Assembly (NCBI GenBank): GCA_017436705.1
Contig: JAFSCP010000005.1
Coordinates: forward strand, 1 to 59,482
DNA from: Bacillota bacterium
GTDB lineage: Bacteria; Bacillota; Clostridia; Peptostreptococcales; Anaerovoracaceae
DNA length: 59,482 nucleotides
Reading direction: 5' to 3'
In this document: positions 1 to 7,655 of the stretch, piece by piece
Layout: each line of letters starts with the position of its first letter
Numbering within the stretch: the first letter of the stretch is position 1
Notes under the pieces: model-generated
What the model was told of the DNA's origin: nothing
Seen by the model: only the letters and a program-made list of their open reading frames with translations
Databases searched by the model: none
Translations under genes and position numbers: made by a program

Positions 1-23
1 GATTCAAACATTCTGTTAAAGAT

Positions 24-63
24 AGAAAAAGGCGATACCTGGTTGTGAAAACCAAGTATCGCC
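24..63 (-). terminator. intrinsic terminator, leftward
   Basis: An 8-bp stem (31-38 with 56-63) continues through a second paired block (40-44 with 50-54). On the minus strand it is followed by TTTTTC. It ends leftward transcripts coming from the transporter gene at 184-1479 or from the structured element at 82-149. Confidence 0.75.
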
Positions 64-81
64 AATTTTTCTTGTCGCACC

Positions 82-149
82 TGTACGGCAGCTACCCTAT
101 GCCAGTAATGTTCTCATACTGTCTTATTGAGGGTCACCCGATACCGTCC
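82..149 (-). ncRNA. unidentified structured RNA element upstream of a terminator
   Basis: On the minus strand three nested helices can form: 142-147 with 85-90, 130-134 with 94-98, and 117-121 with 103-107. The segment GGTATCG (minus strand, near 139-145) equals part of the 3' arm of the terminator at 31-63, so it could pair with the terminator's 5' arm and act as an antiterminator. This is the architecture of an attenuator or riboswitch leading into a gene left of the window, but I do not recognise the aptamer. It could also be only a structured 3' UTR of the transporter gene. Confidence 0.3.
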
Positions 150-183
150 TTTTGTTGTTTTTTGTAAAGTTTAAATCAGACCG

Positions 184-1479
184 TTACAGTAAAGGTGCCA
201 CGAGGATTGCACACAGTGCCAGCGGCACATTATAGCAGATTGCCGTAGGAATGCATGTGTCCCAGATATGGTCGTGCTGACCATCGGCATTGAGACCTGA
301 TGTAGGTCCGAGAGTCGTGTCAGAAGCAGGTGAACCGGCATCTCCGAGAGCCGCAGCAGCAGCGATGAGCATAATTGTTCCCTCAGTACTGAATCCGATC
401 TGCGCACAGAGCGGAACATAGAGAACCGCAAGAACAGGAATTGTTCCGAAAGAAGTACCGATACCCATAGTTATAATAAGGCCGATTACCATCATTATTG
501 TTGCTGCAAAAATTTTGCTCGTACCCATAAAGGCAACTGACGCTTCAACCAGCTGATCAACTGCTCCGGTTTCATTCATGACAGCAGCATATCCTGAAGC
601 AACAAGCATAATAAAGGCAATTACGCCCATAATTCCGAATCCGTTCTTTACTACAGACTCCAGATCCTTCACTTTGACTGCACCGAAGATTACCATAATT
701 GCAATCCCTGTCAGCGCTCCAAGCGGCAGAGAATCAGTGCGCAGGTTTATCACCAGAGTACCCACTGCAGCTGCAAGAGTAACCCAGTGGGAAATATTCA
801 TTTTCAGTTCAGATGCAGTTTCCGCAACAGCTCTTGTTTCATAAGTTCTTGGTCTGCGGAAAATAATAATTGCAGCAACGAGGCCGAGAAGCATTGCTGC
901 GCCCAGCATCCAGGTGCTCTTCCACACATTTCCCACTTCCACATTCATACCATTGGCGTTGAGATTATCTGCAATCAGACCGTGGAAAATAAATCCGAAG
1001 CCAAAAGGAAGCGCAATATAAGGTGCTTTCAGTCCGAAAGCAAGAGCGCAGGCAGCATTTCTTCTGTCCAGTTTAAGTTCGTTCATCAGCGGAAGCAGAG
1101 ATGGTACCAGAATAGGAATAAATGCAATATGAACAGGAATCAGGTTCTGTGAACAGCAGGCAATTACGGCAAGTGCTGCGATAAGCATCAGTCCGTTTTT
1201 ACCAACTACTTTTGAAATCTTCTGAGAAAGTATTTCAGTAATTCCGGTATAAGCCATTCCACTGGCCAGAATTCCCAGAAGAATGTAGCTGAGTGCAGTC
1301 TGTGCGTTGCCGCCCATACCTCCGATGAGCACATTCATAATCTCTGTAATGTCCATACCTGCAAGAAGTCCCGCAGCCAGGGCAGAAATAAGAAGTGAAA
1401 GCAGCACGTTGATTTTCATCACGCAGAGCACAATCAGCAGCAGCACTGCAATCACTATAGGGTTAAATAAAATTTCCAT
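184..1479 (-). CDS. YuiF-type Na+/H+ antiporter-superfamily transporter, probable amino-acid permease
   Basis: This 431-residue integral membrane protein has about a dozen hydrophobic segments. It resembles the COG2056 (YuiF) branch of the ion-transporter superfamily: NPI near the N terminus, a conserved IPVHIAFIPILVPSLLP stretch in the first half, and GDAGSPASDTTLGPTSGLN near the C terminus. Members are annotated as Na+/H+ antiporters, although B. subtilis YuiF has been proposed to be an amino-acid transporter, and that reading fits here. The gene has its own sigma-54 promoter at 1547-1565, and enhancer-like repeats at 1643-1760 lie between it and the divergent small gene at 1921. The neighbouring activator (2222-4306) is the obvious regulator, so the substrate may be lysine or a product of its fermentation. 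The family call is firm; the substrate is inference. Confidence 0.8.
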   Translation of the reverse strand: MEILFNPIVIAVLLLIVLCVMKINVLLSLLISALAAGLLAGMDITEIMNVLIGGMGGNAQTALSYILLGILASGMAYTGITEILSQKISKVVGKNGLMLIAALAVIACCSQNLIPVHIAFIPILVPSLLPLMNELKLDRRNAACALAFGLKAPYIALPFGFGFIFHGLIADNLNANGMNVEVGNVWKSTWMLGAAMLLGLVAAIIIFRRPRTYETRAVAETASELKMNISHWVTLAAAVGTLVINLRTDSLPLGALTGIAIMVIFGAVKVKDLESVVKNGFGIMGVIAFIMLVASGYAAVMNETGAVDQLVEASVAFMGTSKIFAATIMMVIGLIITMGIGTSFGTIPVLAVLYVPLCAQIGFSTEGTIMLIAAAAALGDAGSPASDTTLGPTSGLNADGQHDHIWDTCIPTAICYNVPLALCAILVAPLL

Positions 1480-1546
1480 TTAATAATTCTCCTTGATATT
1501 ATCATTTTAGCGCTTTTTCGTGTTAAAACGACACTGCAATATCTTA

Positions 1547-1565
1547 ATGCAAAATATGTGCCAAG
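1547..1565 (-). promoter_or_regulatory. sigma-54 (-24/-12) promoter of the YuiF-type transporter
   Basis: Read on the minus strand the site is TTGGCAC-ATAT-TTTGCAT. GG (1561-1562) and GC (1549-1550) are separated by exactly 10 bases, and the surrounding consensus TGGCAC..TTGCA is nearly perfect. It lies about 70 bases upstream of the start codon at 1479. Confidence 0.85.
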
Positions 1566-1642
1566 TCAACACTTTTTTTCTTAGCATTATATTAACATTG
1601 TAATTTCAACATTTTAATTCTGTGTCCAAGGGGTGAATGCAG

Positions 1643-1760
1643 CCCATGTTCCATTATCGGGTCATTATTTTTACATTTTTGAGCCGTTATTGGGTCATTT
1701 TTTCTGCGCAAAGGCTCATTTTCCGGGCCATTTCTGAAAAAAGGTGCATTTTCTGGTTCT
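1643..1760. promoter_or_regulatory. cluster of enhancer-like repeats (putative activator binding sites)
   Basis: Four related copies occur: 1648-1664 (GTTCCATTATCGGGTCA), 1681-1697 (GAGCCGTTATTGGGTCA), 1713-1730 and 1743-1759. The first matches 16 of 17 positions with a site at 4329-4345, in front of the other sigma-54 promoter of this locus. They lie between two divergent sigma-54 promoters, at typical upstream-activator distance from each. Binding by the activator encoded at 2222-4306 is inferred. Confidence 0.65.
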
Positions 1761-1809
1761 GAAAACGGCAAACCAAGTGAAAAATAATTTTTTTCATTAT
1801 TTTTTAAAG

Positions 1810-1827
1810 TTGGCACGAGTTATGCAT
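1810..1827 (+). promoter_or_regulatory. sigma-54 (-24/-12) promoter of the small-protein gene
   Basis: TTGGCACGAGTTATGCATT has GG at 1812-1813 and GC at 1824-1825 with exactly 10 bases between. The predicted start near 1837 gives a leader of about 85 bases before the ATG at 1921. Confidence 0.85.
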
Positions 1828-1920
1828 TTAGTATTTGCGAAGCAACCAAAAAGTGATATAATTTAAAAAACTGTTGCTTTAAAAATTAAAGAATGACTGA
1901 GTAAAACGGAGGAATTGGAA

Positions 1921-2160
1921 ATGACAAACAAAAAACAGTTACTTGACTATGCATTTGAAGAAGCAGTTAACACTATGAACGCAGCTGTAATCGATGCTGA
2001 CCTTGTTGAAAACTTTATTGCAACTGCAATGATGGGTTATGCAGAAAACAACGGTTATGAATTTACTAAGGAAGAAGTTCACGCTACAATCGTTGCAGGT
2101 CTTGAAGAACTTGCAAAGTCCGGAGCTAACCAGAACTTCCAGACATGGACAATGAAATAA
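1921..2160 (+). CDS. small acidic protein of unknown function, sigma-54 controlled
   Basis: This gene encodes 79 residues. The ATG at 1921 is preferred over the in-frame TTG at 1915, because the GGAGG at 1908-1912 is 8 bases from the ATG but only 2 from the TTG. The product is helical-looking and acidic, has no cysteine, no signal peptide and no membrane segment, and ends in TWTMK. I do not recognise the family. The gene stands alone between a sigma-54 promoter (1810-1827) and a strong terminator (2176-2212), so it should be a monocistronic, strongly inducible unit. Its place beside the activator at 2222-4306 and two transporters suggests a role in the same uptake or catabolic response. A RiPP-precursor role was considered, but no maturation enzyme is nearby. 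Confidence 0.75.
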   Translation: MTNKKQLLDYAFEEAVNTMNAAVIDADLVENFIATAMMGYAENNGYEFTKEEVHATIVAGLEELAKSGANQNFQTWTMK

Positions 2161-2175
2161 CAGTTCAATGAACTC

Positions 2176-2212
2176 AAAAGGATGCTTTCCCCAGGAAGGC
2201 ATCCTTTTTTTC
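2176..2212 (+). terminator. intrinsic terminator, small-protein gene
   Basis: The stem AAAGGATGC/GCATCCTTT is followed by a T run at 2205-2211. It lies between two convergent genes, and the opposite strand has a weaker T run, so it may also help end the activator transcript. Confidence 0.85.
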
Positions 2213-2221
2213 ATGACATAT

Positions 2222-4306
2222 TTACAGATTATGTTTTAATTTTTTACGAGCCAGCGTTGTCTGGGGCAGACCAAGAAAATCTGCCGCTTTGCGCGTTGTC
2301 TTTTTCTTTTTAAGAGCGTATTCTATCAGTTTCTTTTCCTGTTCGTCCATGATCAGGTTGAAGTCCATGAACTCTTCACTGCCGAATTCTTTCTTTATAT
2401 CAATTACCGCACTCTCAAAAACACTCTGATTTATGAGCATATCAACAGAGTAGCCATCAATTATCTGACTTTTCTCTGCAATATAAAGCCTGTGTACAGT
2501 GTTTTCAAGTTCTCTGACATTTCCCGGCCAGTGGTATTCCTCAAGCTGCTTATATGCATCCTTTGAGAAAGACTTAGTAATACCATATTTCTTGCTGTAG
2601 TTGCTGATAAAGGCATCGGCCAGGCAGGAAATGTCGTCTTTACGCATGCGCAGAGGCATTACGTTGATAAGGCAGATGTTGAGCCTGTAATAAAGGTCCT
2701 CCCTGAATTTGCCTTCTTCCACCAGCTTACGCAGCGGAATATTGTTGGCGCATACAACACGTACATTGACATGTTTCGGGGTGACACCGCCTACCCGGTA
2801 ATATGTGTTTTCCTGCAGTACGCGGAGCAGTTTAGACTGCATCACCAGTGAAAGGCTGCCGATTTCGTCCAGGAACAGCGTTCCGTTGTTGGCAAGTTCA
2901 AAGTAACCTTCCTTGCCGGAAGCCTGTGCACCGGTGAAAGAACCCTTTTCATAACCGAAAAATTCAGACTCAGCCAGGCTTTCCTGTATTGTAGCACAGT
3001 TTATCTTGATGCAAGGCTTGCCGCGGCGCGGACTGTTCTGATGAATCAGATTGCAGACTTTTTCCTTACCTACGCCGGTTTCCCCCTGTATGATTACGTT
3101 GCAGTCGTACTGGGCCACGTTGAGCACTTCCTCAATCATTTCTGCAGTAACCTTACTTTTATATATGAAGCCATCAATCTGCCGTGCTGCGGTCTGGGTT
3201 CTTTCTTTATTAAAAGCATCCCGTATTGCCTTGTACGGAGTCTTTTTCTTGCCTGAGTAGAACATATCCAGTCTGCTCAGCGGTTCTTCCGCATCATTTA
3301 CAAGTTTCAGCGCGAAATCGTATGCATGTTTGCTGTATCCGTCCACGCTGTAGTTCATAACTTCCTTTCCCAGACAATCCACAATAAGAAGGCCATGACG
3401 GTACCGGCTGTTTAAGCTTGTATAACACACAAGTCCGTTGTCTCTGCTCATAAGAGATGCGACACTTTCACATCCTTTGATGTTCTCCAGATTTATAACT
3501 GCATCGAAATACCCTTCTCCTTCACCTTCCATTATGGTTTTAACGGCCTCAACAGGTTCGCTGAGATCCACAAAATATATATTATCTACCAGCGACCCAA
3601 AAATGGTTCGCAGGTCATGCATAGTAATCCCGCTGAAATATTCACTGTCAATGACGAAGCTCACCTTTACATCAGGATGAGAACCCCGGACCATCTGACT
3701 GTAAAAAATCGCCTCTGCCATATTGCTTCCGATAATCATTACCCGGCGCACATCTCTTTGTCTGAGTTCCTCACTGATACCATAAAAGCTGCCTTCTTCT
3801 TCTAGCGCTCTTATAAAATGCACCTCTTTCCGGTCGTCCAGATCAGGCACAGGCATAAGTTTGGCGGTTTCAAAGCATATTGCATAACCAGTGCAGGTAA
3901 TCTGACCATAATATATATCCACATTATCAATTTTTTCTATATAAACAGGCTGGCCTGCCAGAGGCGTGAGACAGACCGTTTCATCTCCCGGTTTCAGTCC
4001 GCCCAGATCAAAATCTCTGCCGGCTTCATCAATGGTTCCCATGAAAAGAGCGCTGCTTTCGGTGTACGGATTGTGGAGTTTTCCCCTTTCATTGACAATC
4101 TTCATTATTCTCTCTTTGAGCAGATCCTCATCATAATCACACACACTGCAGAGCTGCATAAAGTTCTCTCTTTCAAAAGCGATTCGTTTCAGGTTCACTC
4201 TCACTTCTTTTGGGCGCAGCTGCCTTGAATTATCCAGTTTCCACGAGGTTACAGGCAAGCTTCCCTTAGGTTCAAGCACCCTGTCCAGTCCGAAATTTCT
4301 TTCCAT
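2222..4306 (-). CDS. sigma-54-dependent activator with a 3,5-diaminohexanoate-dehydrogenase-like sensor domain
   Basis: This 694-residue enhancer-binding protein has three parts. Residues 1-350 resemble L-erythro-3,5-diaminohexanoate dehydrogenase (KDD) of clostridial lysine fermentation: RVLEPKGSLP and WKLDN near residues 9-26, RGKLHNP at 74-80, and a degenerate Rossmann-like VMIIGSNMAEA near 189-199. Residues 390-620 are the AAA+ domain: Walker A GETGVGKE 408-415, the sigma-54 contact loop GSFTGA 455-460 (Ser in place of the usual Ala), Walker B TLFLDEIG 476-483, REDLYYRLN 535-543 and GNVREL 595-600. The C terminus (about 669-690) is a Fis-type helix-turn-helix. The sensor probably binds a lysine-fermentation intermediate or NAD(H) rather than catalysing. 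The AAA+ and HTH calls are certain; the KDD relationship is recalled from family sequences and should be aligned. Confidence 0.9.
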   Translation of the reverse strand: MERNFGLDRVLEPKGSLPVTSWKLDNSRQLRPKEVRVNLKRIAFERENFMQLCSVCDYDEDLLKERIMKIVNERGKLHNPYTESSALFMGTIDEAGRDFDLGGLKPGDETVCLTPLAGQPVYIEKIDNVDIYYGQITCTGYAICFETAKLMPVPDLDDRKEVHFIRALEEEGSFYGISEELRQRDVRRVMIIGSNMAEAIFYSQMVRGSHPDVKVSFVIDSEYFSGITMHDLRTIFGSLVDNIYFVDLSEPVEAVKTIMEGEGEGYFDAVINLENIKGCESVASLMSRDNGLVCYTSLNSRYRHGLLIVDCLGKEVMNYSVDGYSKHAYDFALKLVNDAEEPLSRLDMFYSGKKKTPYKAIRDAFNKERTQTAARQIDGFIYKSKVTAEMIEEVLNVAQYDCNVIIQGETGVGKEKVCNLIHQNSPRRGKPCIKINCATIQESLAESEFFGYEKGSFTGAQASGKEGYFELANNGTLFLDEIGSLSLVMQSKLLRVLQENTYYRVGGVTPKHVNVRVVCANNIPLRKLVEEGKFREDLYYRLNICLINVMPLRMRKDDISCLADAFISNYSKKYGITKSFSKDAYKQLEEYHWPGNVRELENTVHRLYIAEKSQIIDGYSVDMLINQSVFESAVIDIKKEFGSEEFMDFNLIMDEQEKKLIEYALKKKKTTRKAADFLGLPQTTLARKKLKHNL

Positions 4307-4328
4307 AAGTCCTCCTTCTTGTCTTTTC

Positions 4329-4375
4329 GTTCCATTTTCGGGTCAGGTCTAACCCTATTGTACTATTTTCGGTTC
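4329..4375 (+). promoter_or_regulatory. enhancer-like repeats upstream of the NhaC-type gene
   Basis: GTTCCATTTTCGGGTCA (4329-4345) matches the copy at 1648-1664 at 16 of 17 positions. A weaker copy, TACTATTTTCGGTTCG, spans about 4361-4375. They lie 100-145 bases upstream of the -24 box at 4474 and directly upstream of the activator gene, so they may serve both activation and autoregulation. Confidence 0.65.
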
Positions 4376-4471
4376 GCTTTTGTCAAGCAGAGTGATAACT
4401 TTTCAGCGCACAAACCGACAAGAATCAAGCATTTTCAACATTGATAAGATTTTGTTAAGAAAATCGCAAAA

Positions 4472-4488
4472 CTGGCATGTTTTTTGCT
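4472..4488 (+). promoter_or_regulatory. sigma-54 (-24/-12) promoter of the NhaC-type transporter
   Basis: CTGGCATGTTTTTTGCT has GG at 4474-4475 and GC at 4486-4487 with exactly 10 bases between. The predicted start near 4499 gives a leader of about 48 bases to the ATG at 4547. Confidence 0.85.
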
Positions 4489-4546
4489 ATATAATAAAAT
4501 GTAATAATTACTAATCATTAATCACAAAAACAAAAGGAGAAAAATT

Positions 4547-6025
4547 ATGAACTTTGTAACAGGTTTACTGAAATTCTCTCCAGTGTTCGTACTCGCTGGA
4601 CTTATGATTTCAGGTCAGGATGCTTTAATCGCTGCTTTCCTTGCTTGCGTAGTAGCATTCGTTGTTGCTGGTCTCGTAGCAAAAGTTAAGTTCCAGGAAG
4701 CTCTGGACGCAGCTATGAACAGCGTAAGCCACATCTTAGTAGCGCTTTTCATCCTCATGTTCGCTTATGCAATGGCAGAAGCTTTCATGTCTTACGGTGT
4801 AGGTGCTTCCATCATCAACATCGCACTTTCCCTTGGTGTAACAGCTAAGTCAGTTGCCTGCGTAGGTTTCGTATGCTGCGCACTTCTTTCTGTAGCTACT
4901 GGTACTTCCTGGGGTACATTCGCTGCCTGCGCACCAATCTTCTTATGGTTATCCCATATCGTAGATGGTAACGTAATCTTAACAGTATGTGCTATCGCAG
5001 GTGGTGCTTGCTTCGGCGACAACATCGGTCTTATCTCCGATACTACTATCGTATCTTCCGGTATTCAGGGCGTAGAAGTTATCCACAGAATCAGACACCA
5101 GGGTGTTTGGTCAATTTCCTGCTTAGTACTCGCAGCAATCTGCTTCTTCGTAGCAGGTATCTTCATGGGTCTTCCTGGCGAAACTGTAAACGCAGCTAAC
5201 GTAATGGCTGAAATTCCTGCTGATGTATTCACTTTCTTAAGCGAAGAAAGACCAGCTGCAGTATCCCTTCTTGAACAGGTAGCTTCCGGAGTTCCTATTT
5301 ACATGGTAATTCCTCTTGTACTTGTAATCGGTCTTGCAGTTGCTGGTTTCAACACATTCATCTGCATCGGTTCCGGTCTCGTTTCCTCATATGTTCTCGG
5401 TCTCGTTGCCGGTACTGCTGGTTCCATCCAGTCCTTCCTTGACGACATCGTATATGTTGGTTTCGAAGGCGCTGGCGCATGGGTAATCATCATGATGATG
5501 TGGGTTGCAGCATTCGGTGGTGTAATGCAGAAGATGGACGCTTTCGCTCCTCTTGCAGCACTCGTTGTAAAGCTTTCCAAGAAGGTAAGACACCTTATGG
5601 GCTGGAACGCAGTTCTTTCCCTCTTAGGTAACGCTGCACTTTCCGATGAAATGGCTCAGATCGTTACAATCGGACCTGTTATCAGCCAGATTGTTGACGA
5701 AAACGTTGAAGGTTCCGAAGAAGATCTGTACACATTACACTTAAGAAATGCTACATTCTCCGACGCTCTCGGCGTATTCGGTTCCCAGCTCATTCCATGG
5801 CACGTATACCTTGGTTTCTATGTAGGTATCGCTTCCGGCGTATATCCATTAGTGCCTATCACTAACATGGACTTCTTAAAGTACAACTTCATGGCTTACA
5901 TTGCAGTAGGTTCAATCATCATCCTTACATTCACAGGATTAGACAGATTCGTTCCACTCTTCAAGCTTCCTTCTGAACCTGCAGTTCAGTTAAAGAAGAA
6001 CGCAAAGGAATCCAAGGCTGCTTAA
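4547..6025 (+). CDS. NhaC-family Na+-coupled transporter, probable amino-acid carrier
   Basis: This 492-residue protein has about 12 hydrophobic segments and NhaC-superfamily features: an ATGTSWGTFA segment near residue 125, GGACFGDNIGLISDTTI near 155, and NAALSDEMAQI in the second half. The C terminus is short and lysine-rich. The gene is preceded by a good AAAGGAG site and a sigma-54 promoter with enhancer-like repeats, and is followed by a strong terminator, so it is monocistronic. Members of this superfamily are often annotated as Na+/H+ antiporters, but in amino-acid fermenters they accompany catabolic genes. Control by the KDD-like activator next door suggests import of lysine or a related diamino acid. 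Family confidence is high; the substrate is inference. Confidence 0.85.
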   Translation: MNFVTGLLKFSPVFVLAGLMISGQDALIAAFLACVVAFVVAGLVAKVKFQEALDAAMNSVSHILVALFILMFAYAMAEAFMSYGVGASIINIALSLGVTAKSVACVGFVCCALLSVATGTSWGTFAACAPIFLWLSHIVDGNVILTVCAIAGGACFGDNIGLISDTTIVSSGIQGVEVIHRIRHQGVWSISCLVLAAICFFVAGIFMGLPGETVNAANVMAEIPADVFTFLSEERPAAVSLLEQVASGVPIYMVIPLVLVIGLAVAGFNTFICIGSGLVSSYVLGLVAGTAGSIQSFLDDIVYVGFEGAGAWVIIMMMWVAAFGGVMQKMDAFAPLAALVVKLSKKVRHLMGWNAVLSLLGNAALSDEMAQIVTIGPVISQIVDENVEGSEEDLYTLHLRNATFSDALGVFGSQLIPWHVYLGFYVGIASGVYPLVPITNMDFLKYNFMAYIAVGSIIILTFTGLDRFVPLFKLPSEPAVQLKKNAKESKAA

Positions 6026-6044
6026 TCACTAAAGCAAAAATTCA

Positions 6045-6077
6045 GACCGCTCTCCCCCATGGAGGGCGGTTTTTTTA
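6045..6077 (+). terminator. intrinsic terminator after the NhaC-type gene
   Basis: The hairpin ACCGCTCTCCC/GGAGGGCGGT (about 6046-6070) is followed by seven T residues. Confidence 0.9.
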
Positions 6078-6133
6078 TGTAATCATACTGCCGGCATGGC
6101 ATACATATATTTCGATAACAGGAGGTGTGCAGA

Positions 6134-7003
6134 ATGATTAAAAAAATGTTTTTTATGCTCGGCTGCCTGCTGCTCATGGCTGCCGGGCTTTTTTCGTATA
6201 TACACGGAGTTTCGGAAAAGGAGCTGCTGACAGCTGCTCCCGCCGATTCCCGAGATTCGGTTGAGATTCCAATCATCATGTATCACAGCATTACGGCAGA
6301 CCAGGCATCAGAAAGCGAATATGTCATATCAGCCGAAAGATTCGAAAATGACCTCATCTGGCTGCAGGAAAACGGCTTTACATCCATACTCCCCTCTCAG
6401 CTCGCTGACTATGTAATGTATCGCACCAGGCTGCCTGCAAAACCGGTTATTCTAAGTTTTGACGATGGTTACTGCAACAATTATACTCTGGCTTACCCAT
6501 TGCTGCAGAAATACAACATGAAAGCAGTAATTGCCGTTATCGGCTATGAAACAGATATCAGTTCCCGGGAAATATACAGGAATCCTGCAAGCTGCAGCCT
6601 TTCATGGGGCGAAATTGCTGTCATGGCAAAATCCGGTCTTGTAGAATTTGCAAATCACACCTGGTCACTTCATAAAGCAGATGCCGGCGGCCGCAAAGGC
6701 GCTGACAAACTGCCCGGCGAGGATTTTGAAAACTACCGCCAGACCCTCATTGATGATATCGGAAAAAATCAGACGTTCCTTGAAAAAGCAGCAGGCAAAG
6801 CCCCGCAGGTCTTTGCCTGGCCTTACGGTGCATATCCCATGGATGGGTGCGCAGATTCAGTTCTGAAAGAACTGGACTTTGACGCTACTTTTGTGTCGTA
6901 CCAGCATACCAGCAGCGTCAAAGCAGGCGCCCCGGACAGCCTGTACGGCCTGGGGCGCTGGCTGCGCACCCCATCCTTCGATATCAGCGTAATTTCAGAG
7001 TAA
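6134..7003 (+). CDS. membrane-anchored polysaccharide deacetylase (NodB/CE4)
   Basis: The gene encodes 289 residues from the ATG at 6134, 8 bases after the AGGAGG ending at 6125; an upstream in-frame GTG inside that site is rejected. Residues 1-24 form a signal anchor. The NodB motifs are present: MYHSI at 49-53, FDDGY at 109-113 (the first Asp is the usual catalytic base), HTWSLH at 175-180 (zinc ligands) and WPYG at 229-232. Such enzymes remove N-acetyl groups from peptidoglycan or other surface glycans outside the membrane. No neighbour fixes the substrate. The gene follows a terminator and precedes the small membrane protein and DtxR pair on the same strand. Confidence 0.88.
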   Translation: MIKKMFFMLGCLLLMAAGLFSYIHGVSEKELLTAAPADSRDSVEIPIIMYHSITADQASESEYVISAERFENDLIWLQENGFTSILPSQLADYVMYRTRLPAKPVILSFDDGYCNNYTLAYPLLQKYNMKAVIAVIGYETDISSREIYRNPASCSLSWGEIAVMAKSGLVEFANHTWSLHKADAGGRKGADKLPGEDFENYRQTLIDDIGKNQTFLEKAAGKAPQVFAWPYGAYPMDGCADSVLKELDFDATFVSYQHTSSVKAGAPDSLYGLGRWLRTPSFDISVISE

Positions 7004-7082
7004 AGCCTTAAGGTTTTACTTTTCATTCAGATGCTTTTGTGGTAGAATATTAAAAGTATACACACAATGAGGAGGTTTTCCT

Positions 7083-7259
7083 ATGAGCAAAGAAAAATCA
7101 GCAGTTCCGGAAGCTGAAAAGAATAAAAATGTAAACATTGAACTCACAGTTGATTTTACCAAAATCGCAGCAATTGCAGCCTCTGCAGGAGTTGCTATCG
7201 TAGGTATTGTTTTCGGTTTCAAAACCTATAAAAAATACCTCGAATGGAAAAGAGACTAG
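7083..7259 (+). CDS. 58-residue single-pass membrane protein, unknown function
   Basis: A GAGGAGG at 7069-7075 precedes the ATG at 7083 by 7 bases. The protein has a charged, lysine- and glutamate-rich N terminus (residues 1-16), one hydrophobic segment (about 27-46, rich in Ala, Gly, Val and Ile) and a basic tail ending in WKRD. A possible sigma-A promoter lies upstream (TTTTCA, 17 bases, TAGAAT near 7050). The gene ends 14 bases before the DtxR-type regulator and overlaps that gene's ribosome-binding region, so the two are almost certainly cotranscribed. I do not recognise the family. Linkage to a metal regulator hints at a role in metal or envelope homeostasis, but nothing in the sequence shows this. 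Confidence 0.7.
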   Translation: MSKEKSAVPEAEKNKNVNIELTVDFTKIAAIAASAGVAIVGIVFGFKTYKKYLEWKRD

Positions 7260-7273
7260 GCGGGAGGAACATT

Positions 7274-7648
7274 ATGGCGTTACACGAATCCGGCGAAATG
7301 TACCTGGAAACCATATATGTGCTTTCCAAAGAACGGCCTGCTGTACGGGCTATCGATGTGGGCGAGCACATGGGATTCAGCAAACCAAGCGTGAGCCGCG
7401 CCCTGAGCCTTCTCAAAGAGTCAGGCCATGTTACAGTTGATGCCAATGGTCATCTTTCTCTTACCAAAACCGGCACAGCAGTTGCTGAAAAAATCTTTGA
7501 AAGACATACCATTCTCACCAGAATCATCATGGCTCTTGGTGTGGATGAAGAAACTGCATCCAACGATGCCTGCAAGATGGAGCACGTTATCAGCGACAGA
7601 ACTTTTGAGGCCTTCAAAAAACATCTCGCTGAAAAAGGCACAGAATAA
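7274..7648 (+). CDS. DtxR-family metal-dependent repressor, iron-type site
   Basis: This 124-residue protein starts at the ATG at 7274 behind a GGGAGG. Residues 1-65 are a winged helix (recognition region around SKPSVSRALSLLKESGHV), followed by the short metal-binding and dimerisation domain. There is no C-terminal SH3/FeoA domain. Aligned by eye with DtxR and MntR, it keeps Met9, Glu12, His78, Cys100, Glu103 and His104. The Met and Cys at the positions that distinguish the two groups match iron-sensing DtxR (Met10, Cys102) rather than manganese-sensing MntR (Asp8, Glu99). The ligand assignment is inference. No iron transporter lies nearby, so its targets are elsewhere or are the operon itself. 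Confidence 0.85.
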   Translation: MALHESGEMYLETIYVLSKERPAVRAIDVGEHMGFSKPSVSRALSLLKESGHVTVDANGHLSLTKTGTAVAEKIFERHTILTRIIMALGVDEETASNDACKMEHVISDRTFEAFKKHLAEKGTE

Positions 7649-7655
7649 CCAATTA

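Noticed and set aside
82-149. TPP riboswitch
   Set aside because: A few bases resemble the TPP core (GAAC..., TAGGGT), but the CTGAGA block and the expected second stem are missing.
1592-1816. 74-codon minus-strand frame in the intergenic region
   Set aside because: It spans the enhancer-like repeats and the sigma-54 promoter; the repeats explain its repeated NDP..N pattern and it has no ribosome binding site.
1915-1920. TTG start for the small sigma-54-controlled gene
   Set aside because: It is only 2 bases from the GGAGG; the ATG at 1921 has normal spacing.
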